A stretch of DNA of 39,961 bases, taken from NCBI GenBank assembly GCA_947364045.1, contig CANARN010000017.1, positions 1-39,961 of the forward strand, in the 5' to 3' direction. The position numbers and the translations under genes were made by a program. Each line of letters opens with the position of its first letter. The first letter of the stretch is position 1. The DNA is from an uncultured Clostridia bacterium. GTDB taxonomy: Bacteria > Bacillota > Clostridia > Oscillospirales > Acutalibacteraceae. Under the pieces are notes generated by a model. That model made no database searches, was not told the origin of the DNA, and saw only the letters and a program-made list of their open reading frames with translations. Shown here in pieces: positions 22,336 through 31,695 of the stretch.

Positions 22336-23526
22336 TTAGTTTGTATAGTTGTCAAAATATCCCTGAACAAGAACAACGGGAGTGCCTTTGTCGCCCGAGC
22401 CGCTTGTAAGGTCGCAAAGCGAGCCGATAAGGTCTGTAAGCTGTCTGGGCGTTGTACCCTGAGACGCCATATTGCCCACAAGATTGCTGTCCTTTTCACG
22501 AATGCTTTTTGAAACCGCTTCCTTTAACTCTTCGCCGCTTAAATCCTTAAAGTCGTTGTCCGCAAGGTATTTAAGCTTGAGTTCATTCGGAGTGCCTTTG
22601 AGTCCGTCAGTGTAAGCAGGGGAAACGCAGGGGTCTGCAAGCTCCCAAATTTTGCCCTGAGGGTCTTTGAATGCACCGTCGCCGTAAACCATAACCTCAA
22701 TATTCTTGCCCGTTGCGTCTTTAAGAAGCTTTTGGGTTTCAGTTACAAATTTGCCGCAGTCACGGGGGAACAGCTTTATTGTGTCCTCAGTTGACTTGTT
22801 AGAGCCTAAAAGACCGAAGCTTTCGTTAAAGCCGCTGCCGTCAACGCTCGAATTGAGAATATCGTCAAGTCCGCAAACAACATCAGCGCCGTTTTCACGA
22901 AGTATTCTCTTTGTGCGCGCTCTTGTATGAATGTCGCAGGTAAGTACATTCTTTGTGTAGTTAAGAATAGTCTGAGGACGGTTTGCAAAGATAATTTCAA
23001 CCTCAGCGCCTGCGTCACGGATAATCTGCGAATAATAATCAACGTAGTCAACGCCTGTAAATTCGTGCTTGTTTTCTCCGAACAGTCTGCGGTAATCCTC
23101 AAGCGTTAAAACATCGCTGTAAGGGTTTACGCCTGCTTCGTCAAGACGGTCGATGGAAACAAGGCTGTTGCCTACCTCATCAGACGGGTAGCTGAGCATA
23201 AGCACAATTTTTTCCGCTCCCATTGCAATGCCCTTTAAGCAAATTGCAAAGCGGTTACGGGAAAGTATGGGGAAAATAACGCCCACGGTTTTTCCGCCGA
23301 GCCTCGCTTTAACGTCTTTTGCAATCGCATTAACAGAAGCGTAGTTGCCCTGACTTCTTGCAACTATTGACTCAGTAACGGCAACAACATCTCTGTCGCG
23401 GAGCGCAAAGCCTTCGCTGTCTGCGGCGTCTACAATACAGTCAGCGACAATTTTTGCGAGGTTATCTCCCTCTCTGATAATGGGACAGCGTACGCCTCTT
23501 GAAACAGTACCGATTTTTCTTTCCAT
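22336..23526 (-). CDS. CofE-like (F420-0:L-glutamate ligase-type) protein
   Basis: This 396-residue protein keeps the start of the F420-0:glutamate ligase fold: VSRGVRCPIIREGDNLAKIV, then LRDRDVVAVTESIVARSQGN with the conserved TES(I/V)V segment. It is followed by PILSRNRFAICLKGIAMGA and later VYGDGAFKDPQGKIWELADP. It is longer than the archaeal enzyme (about 250 residues), with an extra C-terminal part. Clostridia of this kind do not make F420 as far as is known, so it probably joins amino acids to another acceptor. AAGGTGG precedes the ATG. It is monocistronic, between a terminator and a probable promoter near 23560. Confidence 0.8.
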   Translation of the reverse strand: MERKIGTVSRGVRCPIIREGDNLAKIVADCIVDAADSEGFALRDRDVVAVTESIVARSQGNYASVNAIAKDVKARLGGKTVGVIFPILSRNRFAICLKGIAMGAEKIVLMLSYPSDEVGNSLVSIDRLDEAGVNPYSDVLTLEDYRRLFGENKHEFTGVDYVDYYSQIIRDAGAEVEIIFANRPQTILNYTKNVLTCDIHTRARTKRILRENGADVVCGLDDILNSSVDGSGFNESFGLLGSNKSTEDTIKLFPRDCGKFVTETQKLLKDATGKNIEVMVYGDGAFKDPQGKIWELADPCVSPAYTDGLKGTPNELKLKYLADNDFKDLSGEELKEAVSKSIREKDSNLVGNMASQGTTPRQLTDLIGSLCDLTSGSGDKGTPVVLVQGYFDNYTN

Positions 23527-23681
23527 TCTGTAAATCCACCTTCCGATTTATACATTGTTAGAATAAATTTGCAGTTGAGATGTAAGAATTTCATATCATC
23601 GCAATTACAATCTATTATATCAAAGCGCAAAGCCGATTGCAAGCGCAGGACGGTAAAATTGCGCTGTTTATGAAAAAATAA

Positions 23682-23702
23682 AAGCCGACAGAATGTCGGC
23701 TT
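23682..23702 (-). terminator. Terminator of the cohesin-like gene
   Basis: AAGCCGACA-GAA-TGTCGGCTT, followed on the minus strand by TTATTTTTTC. Confidence 0.88.
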
Positions 23703-23709
23703 CAAAAAA

Positions 23710-24399
23710 TTATTCTTCGCTGTGTTTCTTTTTAATTACAGCCGCTGTGATTCCTATTACGGCAACAGCCACTGCAGATACTGCCGAAACAGCTAATACT
23801 TTTCCCGTAGTATTCGGAATGGAGGGCTTGCCTGCATTCTCGCTTCCCGCTTCAGAAGAAGGAACGGTAACAGGGTCAAAGGAGTTTTGAATTTTGTCGG
23901 GCGTTAAGGGCTTAAGCGATGAGCTTGATGCTTTAAACGAGCCGTCAATAACAATGTTTATTTCACTGTTGTTTTTGTCTGTCGCCTTAATTTTACCGAA
24001 AGAAAATTCGTACTCGCCGTCGCTGCTGTCGGTAACAGTAAAAATGTATGTAAACACTTTGGTCTCTTCGGTAAGCGATTCGGCAATAACCGTATTTGCT
24101 GCAACAGTGCCTTTGCTTTCGGCATTTGTCGAATTTACTATTGATGCGTCTTCAAGATAGCTCATTTCTTTAAATACAAGCTTTGAAGCGTCATAATTCA
24201 AAGCGGCTGAAATTGTTGAAATATCAGAAGAAGCGGGGGCTGTAAGACGAACAAAAACCTGACCGTCGCTGCCTGCAATTTCAAGCTTCAGTTTAACTGT
24301 TTTTGCGGCAAAAGCAGGAATTGCCGAAACAAAAATAAGAGCAAAAATAAGCATTGCCGCCGCAATTTTCGAAAGATAATTCTTTTTCATAAGTTCCAT
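23710..24399 (-). CDS. Cohesin-like surface protein with C-terminal membrane anchor
   Basis: I start at ATG 24399 (about 229 residues), which follows AGGGG closely; the longer open frame has no ribosome site. A signal peptide (MKKNYLSKIAAAMLIFALIF, cleavage after AFA) leads to a cohesin-type beta domain (VKLKLEIAGSDGQVFVRL, then DISTISAALNYDASKLVFKE and a FTYIFTV strand). A Ser/Pro-rich linker, the motif IPNTTG, a hydrophobic helix and KKKHSEE complete it. That end resembles a sortase-type anchor, though the motif is not canonical LPxTG. Cohesins bind dockerins and hold enzymes at the surface. Here a single cohesin-like domain might tether one partner. No dockerin gene is in the window. Confidence 0.7.
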   Translation of the reverse strand: MELMKKNYLSKIAAAMLIFALIFVSAIPAFAAKTVKLKLEIAGSDGQVFVRLTAPASSDISTISAALNYDASKLVFKEMSYLEDASIVNSTNAESKGTVAANTVIAESLTEETKVFTYIFTVTDSSDGEYEFSFGKIKATDKNNSEINIVIDGSFKASSSSLKPLTPDKIQNSFDPVTVPSSEAGSENAGKPSIPNTTGKVLAVSAVSAVAVAVIGITAAVIKKKHSEE

Positions 24400-24493
24400 A
24401 GCGCCCCTTTTTACATAAAATATACAAAAGAATAATACCAAAAATTTGATATTTTGTCAACAAAAATATACATATATTATAGTTTAAAAAATA

Positions 24494-24522
24494 TTGACTT
24501 TTGTACTGTAAAAATATATAAT
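24494..24522 (+). promoter_or_regulatory. Promoter of the polysaccharide operon
   Basis: TTGACT (24494-24499), a 17-base spacer and a perfect TATAAT (24517-24522). The start point near 24529 leaves a leader of about 110 very AT-rich bases before the first gene. No further promoter of this quality is seen to the end of the window. Confidence 0.85.
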
Positions 24523-24637
24523 TATTTAAAATGTCTTATTATATATAATTGCTGAATTGTACATAAAATTATGTAATTTATGACATATAATTACTTTTTC
24601 GGTAATGGTTTAAAGTAAAAAAGGTGAAAAATATATC

Positions 24638-25855
24638 ATGGAAAAGAATATAAGAAGTATATCATTCAGTCCGCCTGATATAAGCGAGCTTGAGATTGCA
24701 GAGGTGGTTGAGGCTCTTCGCTCCGGTTGGATTACTACGGGACCGAGAACGAAGAAACTTGAAAATTTGATAGCCGAATGGATAGGCACCGAGAAATGTG
24801 TATGTCTTAATTCTCAGACAGCATGTGCTGAAACTGCGCTTCGCATTATGGGAATAGGCAAGGGCGATGAGGTTATAACCTCTGCATATACATATACTGC
24901 AACTGCTTCGGTAATTGACCATGTGGGCGCAAAAATTGTTCTGATTGATACGCAGAAAAACAGTCTCCAGATGGATTATGATGCGCTTGAGGCGGCAATT
25001 AATGAAAATACCAAGGCGATTATTCCCGTTGACCTCGGAGGCGTGCCGTGCGATTATGACAGGATTTTTGATATTGCAGAAAGAAAAAAAGGTTTGTTTA
25101 AACCCGCAAACGATATTCAGGCAAAGCTTGGCAGAGTTGCTGTAATGGCAGACACAGCCCATGCTTTCGGAGCGAAATATCACGGTAAAATGATTGGCTC
25201 AGTGGCTGATTTTTCAAGCTTCAGCTTTCATGCGGTTAAGAATTTTACAACCGCTGAGGGCGGCGCGCTGACTTGGCGGAATATTGACGGTATCAGTAAC
25301 GATGATATGTATAGAAAAATTCAGCTTTTAAGTCTGCATGGGCAAAGCAAGGATGCTTTGGCTAAAACCCGGCTTGGCGCATGGGAATACGATATTGTTG
25401 ATACATATTACAAGTGCAATATGACTGATGTTACTGCGGCAATAGGCCTTAAACAGTTTGAACGCTATCCTGATATGCTCAGGCGCAGAAAAGAAATTAT
25501 AGAAAGATACGATTCGGCATTTATTCCCCTCGGTGTGGAAACGCTTGAGCATTATACTGATGACTATGAGTCCTCGGGACATCTTTACTTGACAAGAGTT
25601 CCGGGAATTACGTCGGAACAGCGGAATGAAATTATTGTCAAAATGGCAGAGCAGGGTGTTGCCTGTAACGTGCATTACAAGCCTTTGCCTATGCATACGG
25701 CATACAAAAATTTAGGATTCGATATTGCGGATTATCCGAATTCGTATGCACAGTATGAGAATGAGGTCACACTGCCGCTTCACACAAAGCTGACAGATGA
25801 AGATGTGGAATATGTAATCAATACATACTGCAAAGTTTTGAAAGAGTATATTTAA
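24638..25855 (+). CDS. DegT/DnrJ/EryC1 sugar aminotransferase
   Basis: This 405-residue PLP enzyme moves an amino group onto a nucleotide-linked keto sugar. It shows GWITTGPRTKKLE (25-42), the SAYTYTATASVI block, ADTAHAFGAKY (171-181) with the PLP-binding aspartate, and the Schiff-base lysine K201 in SFHAVKNFTTAEGG. The C-terminal CNVHYKPLPMHTAYKN is typical of enzymes of the PglE/PseC/ArnB group. It is followed by a PglC-like transferase and a GNAT acetyltransferase, as in bacillosamine-type pathways. The 4,6-dehydratase that would make its substrate is not in the window. AGGTG lies 12 bases before the ATG. First gene of the operon. Confidence 0.92.
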   Translation: MEKNIRSISFSPPDISELEIAEVVEALRSGWITTGPRTKKLENLIAEWIGTEKCVCLNSQTACAETALRIMGIGKGDEVITSAYTYTATASVIDHVGAKIVLIDTQKNSLQMDYDALEAAINENTKAIIPVDLGGVPCDYDRIFDIAERKKGLFKPANDIQAKLGRVAVMADTAHAFGAKYHGKMIGSVADFSSFSFHAVKNFTTAEGGALTWRNIDGISNDDMYRKIQLLSLHGQSKDALAKTRLGAWEYDIVDTYYKCNMTDVTAAIGLKQFERYPDMLRRRKEIIERYDSAFIPLGVETLEHYTDDYESSGHLYLTRVPGITSEQRNEIIVKMAEQGVACNVHYKPLPMHTAYKNLGFDIADYPNSYAQYENEVTLPLHTKLTDEDVEYVINTYCKVLKEYI

Positions 25856-25871
25856 GGTGAGGTTATAAGAA

Positions 25872-26627
25872 GTGCGGATAAGAGAATGGGATGAGCTTCC
25901 GTCAAATATGCAGACCGAAGAGGTTCGCTATTATTACGATATTCTCTGTAAAAAGAGAGTCGGCTTGATAATAAAGAGACTTTTTGACATATCCGTCTCT
26001 GCAATTATGCTGATACTGGTTTCTCCGCTTTTTCTGATTTTGGCTGTCGCAATAAAGCTTGACTCGCCCGGACCTGTGTTTTACAGACAGGAGCGTGTTA
26101 CTGCTTACGGAAAGCGATTTCATATACATAAATTTCGCACAATGGTAAGTGATGCCGATAAAAAGGGTAGTTTGGTTACAGTTGAGAACGACTTCCGTGT
26201 TACTGCGGTGGGCAGACTTATAAGGAAGTGCCGACTTGACGAGGTCAGCCAGCTTATAGATATATTCCTCGGTGATATGACTTTTGTCGGAACACGTCCC
26301 GAGGTTGCGAAATATGTTGACAGATATGCTCCGGTAATGGCCGCTACTTTGCTTATGCCTGCGGGTGTTACCTCAGAAGCGAGTATACTTTACAAGGATG
26401 AAGCTAAGCTGCTTGAAGGCGCTGAGAATATCGATGACGCTTATATTGAAAAAGTACTTCCCGGAAAAATGTACTATAATCTGAAAAGTATTGAGCATTT
26501 CAGCTTTTGGAGAGATATTGCCACAATGTTTAAGACTGTGTTTGCGGTGCTGGGGAAAAAGTATGAAGCAGATACTGTCGGGGAAGAAGAATTTGCAAGA
26601 GAATTAAAAATGGAAACAAATATCTGA
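25872..26627 (+). CDS. Initiating sugar-phosphate transferase (PglC/WbaP-like)
   Basis: This 251-residue membrane enzyme transfers a sugar phosphate from its UDP form to undecaprenyl phosphate, the first step of the lipid-linked unit. One hydrophobic re-entrant helix (about 41-60) is followed by LDSPGPVFYRQERV, KFRTM, and RLDEVSQLIDIFLGDMTFVG with TRPEV. The LDE motif holds the acidic pair of the active site. A 30-residue N-terminal extension precedes the domain. The start is GTG 25872 with AGGTGAGG nine bases upstream. It is 16 bases behind the aminotransferase gene. Confidence 0.92.
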   Translation: MRIREWDELPSNMQTEEVRYYYDILCKKRVGLIIKRLFDISVSAIMLILVSPLFLILAVAIKLDSPGPVFYRQERVTAYGKRFHIHKFRTMVSDADKKGSLVTVENDFRVTAVGRLIRKCRLDEVSQLIDIFLGDMTFVGTRPEVAKYVDRYAPVMAATLLMPAGVTSEASILYKDEAKLLEGAENIDDAYIEKVLPGKMYYNLKSIEHFSFWRDIATMFKTVFAVLGKKYEADTVGEEEFARELKMETNI

Positions 26628-26643
26628 TTGAGGAGGCTATACC

Positions 26644-27258
26644 ATGAAGATTAGAAATGTCTCATATACGGAGAAAGATATAATCAACGATATAGTTTCC
26701 ATTCATTTGAATACATTTAAAGGCTTTTTTCTGACCTTTATGGGAAGAGGATTTTTGAATTTGATGTACCGTTCTTATGCTGAGTATAATAATTCCGGTA
26801 TTTTGGCAGCATTTGATGGCAATGAGCCTGTTGGTTTTCTTGCATATTCGGGTGATCTTAGCGGGCTGTATAAATTTATGATAAAAAAGAGATTGATACC
26901 GTTTGCGTGGTACAGTCTCGGTGCTTTTTTCAGGAAACCGACTGTTTTTATGAGGTTGGTTAAGGCGTTTTTGAAACCGGGAGAATCCAAGCGAGATGAA
27001 AAATATGTTGAGCTTGCTTCAATAGGAGTTTCGCCGAATGCCAAATCGAAGGGCGTAGGTTCACAGTTAATTGATGAACTGAAAGCAAAAGTAGATTTTA
27101 ATGAATATGAGTATATAACATTGGAAACCGATGCTATTGATAACGAAGCAGCAAATCATTTCTATCGAAAGAATGGGTTTGTTCTTGAGCGTGAGTTTGT
27201 GACTCATGAGGGCAGAAAAATGTTTGAGTACAGGTTTAGGGGAGAAACGGGAAAGTGA
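26644..27258 (+). CDS. GNAT-family N-acetyltransferase
   Basis: This 204-residue GNAT fold has the acetyl-CoA loop in ELASIGVSPNAKSKGVGSQL (motif A, VGSQL) and a final YRKNGFVLEREF segment. GAGGAGG lies eight bases before the ATG. Between the sugar-phosphate transferase and the glycosyltransferases it probably acetylates the amino sugar made by the aminotransferase, as GNAT enzymes do in some bacillosamine pathways. Protein or small-molecule targets cannot be excluded. Its last bases overlap the next start codon (GTGA). Confidence 0.85.
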   Translation: MKIRNVSYTEKDIINDIVSIHLNTFKGFFLTFMGRGFLNLMYRSYAEYNNSGILAAFDGNEPVGFLAYSGDLSGLYKFMIKKRLIPFAWYSLGAFFRKPTVFMRLVKAFLKPGESKRDEKYVELASIGVSPNAKSKGVGSQLIDELKAKVDFNEYEYITLETDAIDNEAANHFYRKNGFVLEREFVTHEGRKMFEYRFRGETGK

Positions 27259-28403
27259 AAAAGATTAAACTCCTTTATATACTTAACGTCGCTAATAAAG
27301 TTAATAATTTTTCATATACAAGTATGATTGCGGCGCAGGAGATGGGATTTGAATTTCACATAGCAGGTAACTGGTCGTATGAATCTGACGAAGAGCGTAT
27401 GGCTGACGAGGAAAGGTACGGAATTAGAATTCATCAGATAGATTTTATACGCACTCCGTATCATCCTGATAACATTAAAGCGTATAAGCAATTAAAAGCA
27501 CTTGCAGAAAAAGAGCAGTATGATATTATTCACTGCAACACACCCATAGGCGGTGTTCTGGGCAGAATAATCGGAAAACAGTTAAATGTGCCAAAGGTTA
27601 TTTATCAGGCTCACGGTTTTCATTTTTATAAGGGCGCGCCGAAAGTTAATTGGATTATATACTATCCAATTGAAAAATGGCTTGCTAAACACACCGATGC
27701 TCTGATTACAATAAATAAAGAGGATTTTGAGCTTTCAAAATCCAAATTTAAACTGCGCGGTAAGGGTAAAGTTTATTATATTCACGGAGTCGGTATAGAT
27801 ACTGATTTCTATACTCCTGACGGTGAAATACATAAAGCTTTACGAAAAGAATCAGGACTTTCGGATAATGATTTTGCAGTAATTTCCGTCGGAAGATTGG
27901 AATCGAATAAGAATACCGAAACTCTTATTAAGGCAGTTTCTGCTCTTGAAAACAGAAATGTTAAGCTGATATTATGCGGTGACGGTGAGCAAAGGAAATA
28001 TCTTGAAATGCTTTCTGCTGAGCTTGGCTTGGAAAATCAAGTTCTCTTTTTGGGAAATGTTACGGATATGAAAAATGTATATCGAGCGGCAGATGTGCTT
28101 GCGGCCGCTTCTTTCAGAGAAGGTCTTTCACGTACGGTTATGGAAGCAATGGCAAGCGGCTTACCTTGTGTGATTTCTAATATTAGGGGTAATACTGATT
28201 TGATTGAGGACGGTAAAGGCGGTTTTTTATGTGAACCGACGGATTTCAAGGCATATTCCGAGGCGATTACTGCTCTTTCACAGGACGCTTCGCTCATAGA
28301 GTCTATGAAAAATGAAAATCTTAACAGGATAAAAGAATTTAGCATACCAACCGTTGTCAGTGAAACAAAGAAAATATACGGTGAGGTAACAGGGAGAGTT
28401 TAA
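27255..28403 (+). CDS. Glycosyltransferase family 4 protein
   Basis: This 382-residue retaining glycosyltransferase has the GT-B fold. The N-terminal domain holds YDIIHCNTPIGGVLGRII and IYQAHGFHFYKG. The C-terminal domain begins SVGRLESNKN, includes ILCGDGEQRKYLE, and carries the donor-binding ExE pattern REGLSRTVMEAMASGLPCV. This is close to the CapM/EpsD-like group. GTG start overlaps the GNAT stop by four bases. It probably adds the second sugar to the lipid carrier. Confidence 0.92.
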   Translation: MKKIKLLYILNVANKVNNFSYTSMIAAQEMGFEFHIAGNWSYESDEERMADEERYGIRIHQIDFIRTPYHPDNIKAYKQLKALAEKEQYDIIHCNTPIGGVLGRIIGKQLNVPKVIYQAHGFHFYKGAPKVNWIIYYPIEKWLAKHTDALITINKEDFELSKSKFKLRGKGKVYYIHGVGIDTDFYTPDGEIHKALRKESGLSDNDFAVISVGRLESNKNTETLIKAVSALENRNVKLILCGDGEQRKYLEMLSAELGLENQVLFLGNVTDMKNVYRAADVLAAASFREGLSRTVMEAMASGLPCVISNIRGNTDLIEDGKGGFLCEPTDFKAYSEAITALSQDASLIESMKNENLNRIKEFSIPTVVSETKKIYGEVTGRV

Positions 28404-28409
28404 AAAGAT

Positions 28410-29456
28410 ATGAAAGTGCTTCACTTGCTTCAAAGCGACCGCTTTTCCGGTGCAGAAAATGTGGTTTGCCAGATAATTGAAGTTTTTAAAGACAATCCGG
28501 ATATTGAGATGGCATATTGCAGCAGAGATGGGCAGATAAGAGAGGCTCTCAATGAACGGAAAATCGACTTTTACCCTATAAACTCTCTGAATGCATCCGA
28601 GGTAAAAAAAGTTATAAAAGAATATAATCCGGACCTTATTCACGCTCACGATATGCGTGCGAGTTTTACAGCGGCTCTTTGCTGCGGCAAAATACCGCTT
28701 GTTTCTCATATACACAACAACAGTTTTGACTCAAGAGGTCTTTCGGTTAAGAGCATTGCCTATGTTATTGCGGCTGTAAAAGCAAAGCATATTTTTTGGG
28801 TTTCCAAAAGTGCTTACGAGGGATATTTCTTTAAAAATTTATTTAAGGAAAAAAGCTCGGTTTTGCAAAATATAATTGATATTGATAATTTATATCAGAA
28901 AATGAACAGCGATTCTAATACTTATGATTATGATATTATTTATGTGGGAAGGCTGACTTATCCTAAAAATCCCGAAAGATTAATGTGCGTGCTGAAAAAT
29001 GTCGCAGAACGTATGCCTAGTGTTAAAATAGGAATTGTCGGTACAGGAGATTTAGAAACAAAAACACGCGAACTGTGCAACACGTTTTGTTTGCAGAATA
29101 ATGTTGATTTTCTTGGCTTCCAAAGTAATCCATGGAAAATGATGTATGAGTCAAAGGTTATGATAATGACTTCGCGCTGGGAAGGTACACCTATGTGCGC
29201 TTTAGAGGCACAGTCGCTCGGTACGCCTATTGTTAGCACCCCGACAGACGGCTTGGCTGATATGATTGATGACGGGAAAAACGGTTTTCTGTCAGAAGAC
29301 GATAATATTTTGGCGGAGCGGATATGTGAAATCGTTTCAGACAGTGAACTGCGTTCCGCATTGAGCGATAATGCAAAGGAAAAAATGAAGGTTCTGATGA
29401 ACAAAAAAAGCTATGCGGAAAGCATAGCAAAGGTTTACGGGTTATTAAACGGATAG
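28410..29456 (+). CDS. Glycosyltransferase family 4 protein
   Basis: This is a 348-residue GT-B protein. The N-terminal LLQSDRFSGAENVVCQII is typical of GT4 enzymes with the glycine-rich donor loop. Later HAHDMRASFTAALCCG, VGRLTYPKNPERL, IGIVGTGDLE and the catalytic SRWEGTPMCALEAQSLGTP (E..E motif) are seen. No strong ribosome site precedes the ATG; GGGAGAG is 12 bases away. It sits seven bases behind the previous gene. Confidence 0.9.
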   Translation: MKVLHLLQSDRFSGAENVVCQIIEVFKDNPDIEMAYCSRDGQIREALNERKIDFYPINSLNASEVKKVIKEYNPDLIHAHDMRASFTAALCCGKIPLVSHIHNNSFDSRGLSVKSIAYVIAAVKAKHIFWVSKSAYEGYFFKNLFKEKSSVLQNIIDIDNLYQKMNSDSNTYDYDIIYVGRLTYPKNPERLMCVLKNVAERMPSVKIGIVGTGDLETKTRELCNTFCLQNNVDFLGFQSNPWKMMYESKVMIMTSRWEGTPMCALEAQSLGTPIVSTPTDGLADMIDDGKNGFLSEDDNILAERICEIVSDSELRSALSDNAKEKMKVLMNKKSYAESIAKVYGLLNG

Positions 29457-30365
29457 GTGATGAATTTGGTTTCGGTAATTATTCCTACATACGGCGGCGG
29501 TGACGGGATAAAGAAAGTGATAGATTCCGTTCTGTGTCAAACGTATAAAGATATTGAAATAATTGTTGTTGACGATAACGGCAGGGAAACTGAAAACCAG
29601 TTGAAAACTGCTGAAGAGCTTAAAGAGTATATTGAGCAGAAAAAAATTCAGTATATTACACCTGAACGCAACGCAGGCGGCTCGGCGGCAAGAAATACCG
29701 GAGCTAAAGCGTCAAGCGGCGAATATTTGATGTTTCTTGACGATGACGATACTGTGTCACCGGATAAAATAGAAAAACAGGTTGAAGCGTTAAAAAAAGC
29801 AGGAAAAAAATGCGGCTTGGCGTACTGCTCAACTAAAGTTTTTTCAAACGGAGAGCTTTCAAATATAATAGCGGCAAAAAAAAGCGGAGATATACTTTAC
29901 CGATATATGATGGGAAAAATTTATATAGGTACCGGAACAGCTTTAATACTGCGTGAGGCATGGGAGTCTCTCGGCGGTTATGATGAAAGTTTTAAGCGGC
30001 ATCAGGATTGGGAGTTTTTTGCAAGGGTACTCAATAAATATGAAGCCGTTGCCGTTCACGATGCTTATTTTAACAGATATATAACCAATCGGAATTTAAA
30101 AAAGAGAGCAGATATTCTTGAAACATATTGTGACCATTATATTGCTTTTTTAAAAAACTATGATTTCCGCATTTCAAAAAACAAATTAAGAAATGTCATA
30201 AATCAAAATAACTCACGAATTGCTTTACAGTGTTTAAAGGAAAAAAATGTTAAAAAATGCAAACAAGTATTGTTGAAATATGATAATGCTGTAAGAGCTT
30301 ATTTATCATTTGCGCTTTTTTGTGTTTCAGTATGTATAGATAAATTTACAGGGAAAAAATCTTAG
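29457..30365 (+). CDS. Glycosyltransferase family 2 protein
   Basis: This is a 302-residue GT-A protein. VIIPTYGGGDGIKKVIDSVL with the VDDNG acceptor strand, the metal-binding FLDDDDT (DxD, about 93-99), and GGYDESFKRHQDWEFFARVL (ED-like catalytic base region) define the family. The start is either GTG 29457, directly behind the previous stop, or ATG 29460. The tail of about 60 residues is basic and may contact the membrane. Transfers a sugar with inversion. Confidence 0.92.
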   Translation: MMNLVSVIIPTYGGGDGIKKVIDSVLCQTYKDIEIIVVDDNGRETENQLKTAEELKEYIEQKKIQYITPERNAGGSAARNTGAKASSGEYLMFLDDDDTVSPDKIEKQVEALKKAGKKCGLAYCSTKVFSNGELSNIIAAKKSGDILYRYMMGKIYIGTGTALILREAWESLGGYDESFKRHQDWEFFARVLNKYEAVAVHDAYFNRYITNRNLKKRADILETYCDHYIAFLKNYDFRISKNKLRNVINQNNSRIALQCLKEKNVKKCKQVLLKYDNAVRAYLSFALFCVSVCIDKFTGKKS

Positions 30366-30378
30366 GACGATTGATCAG

Positions 30379-31587
30379 ATGAGGGATAGAAAAATTGTTT
30401 CAAATAAGCAGATAATAAGGGAAAAGCTTATATCATGCTTTGTTGCAGTAGCTTTTTTGTTCAATTCAATATGCCTTTTGGCAAATATACTCTTTCCGTC
30501 AGTAGAAAATTTCGGAGAGATATTCATTATAGTCTTTTTAATATTGGGAATGCTGGTATGTTTAACCGCATCCTGTAGAATAAATTTTGGATTGTTATTG
30601 TTAAATTCTATTATACTGTTGGCTATATTAGCATCTTATTTATATTATGATTCGTCGGAAATTGTTAAAACATTGATGAATAATTACATTGTATGGGGTA
30701 TCGGCGTAACTGTAATTATGATGCAAAAATATAATATCCGGAGGACATTGGATGTTTTATATTGGCTGTCATTGGTTATAATATTGTTTGAATTTGCGGC
30801 AGAGGCAGAGCAGAAATATGAATCATTTACTTGGACATACTCTGTTTTACCATGTGTTGCAACTGCAATTATTCATTTTGCATATTGCAGATTTTCTAAT
30901 TTGATTTTAAAAATTACATATATTCCCGGATTTTTAATGTTGATTAAATTTGTTTTGAACGCAAACAGAGGAGGATTAATATCAATACTTCTTTTGCTGT
31001 TTTTTATCTCGTTAAAATCGTTAAACAGTGTGAATTTACATTTGAAAAGCAGAAAAACGCTAAGCATTTTATTGGTAGCAGTTTCAATAGCGGTAGGTTT
31101 ATTTTTTGAACAGATAACGTTGCTGCTATATAATTGTATGCAAAATCTTGATTTGAATATTCATGCATTATCAAAAATGTATAGATTGATAGAAGTTGAT
31201 AATATAACCAACAACAGACAGGATTTGTATTCTTATGCATGGCACGGTTTCTTAAATTCTCCTCTATGGGGAAACGGAATCGGCGGTTTTTCGGTGAATC
31301 ACGGCGGTTGGACGCATAATCTTGTATTGCAGCTTCTGTATGAAGGCGGAATACTGTTGTCATCACTGGTATTGATTCCCTTAGTAAAAAATTGTTTATT
31401 CGTTTTGCGGGAAAAGCGTCTTACAGGAGATGAATATTCGCTGTTTGTATTGCTTTTTTCAGCATCTATTCCCAAATTGATGTTTTCAACTGAATTGTGG
31501 AGTACACAGTCGTGTTGGATGCTGTTTGCATTCTGTATGCTTATAAGATGTAAATACTCTACTCATAATACGAATAAATTAAAATGA
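30379..31587 (+). CDS. Wzy/O-antigen ligase-like membrane protein, copy 1
   Basis: This 402-residue protein has about 10-12 membrane helices and one larger outer loop holding NRQDLYSYAWHGFLNSPLWG and then GNGIGGFSVNHGGWTHNLVL. The loop histidines and the Wzy_C/O-antigen-ligase pattern point to polymerase or ligase of lipid-linked repeat units. It is 12 codons short of its neighbour copy, with the two clearly paralogous over their whole length. ATG follows AGGA at 11 bases. Confidence 0.85.
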   Translation: MRDRKIVSNKQIIREKLISCFVAVAFLFNSICLLANILFPSVENFGEIFIIVFLILGMLVCLTASCRINFGLLLLNSIILLAILASYLYYDSSEIVKTLMNNYIVWGIGVTVIMMQKYNIRRTLDVLYWLSLVIILFEFAAEAEQKYESFTWTYSVLPCVATAIIHFAYCRFSNLILKITYIPGFLMLIKFVLNANRGGLISILLLLFFISLKSLNSVNLHLKSRKTLSILLVAVSIAVGLFFEQITLLLYNCMQNLDLNIHALSKMYRLIEVDNITNNRQDLYSYAWHGFLNSPLWGNGIGGFSVNHGGWTHNLVLQLLYEGGILLSSLVLIPLVKNCLFVLREKRLTGDEYSLFVLLFSASIPKLMFSTELWSTQSCWMLFAFCMLIRCKYSTHNTNKLK

Positions 31588-31695
31588 TTCTGCAATGCAG
31601 AAAATATACAGAATGATACTTTTTATGTAAAATTTATTGTGTACGGTATTTTTATAAATAAAATTTATGAAAAATCTAAGGCGAAGGTTGTTTAT

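Noticed and set aside
24662-25183. 173-codon minus-strand open frame
   Set aside because: Antisense shadow of the aminotransferase gene, whose motifs and ribosome site are clear.
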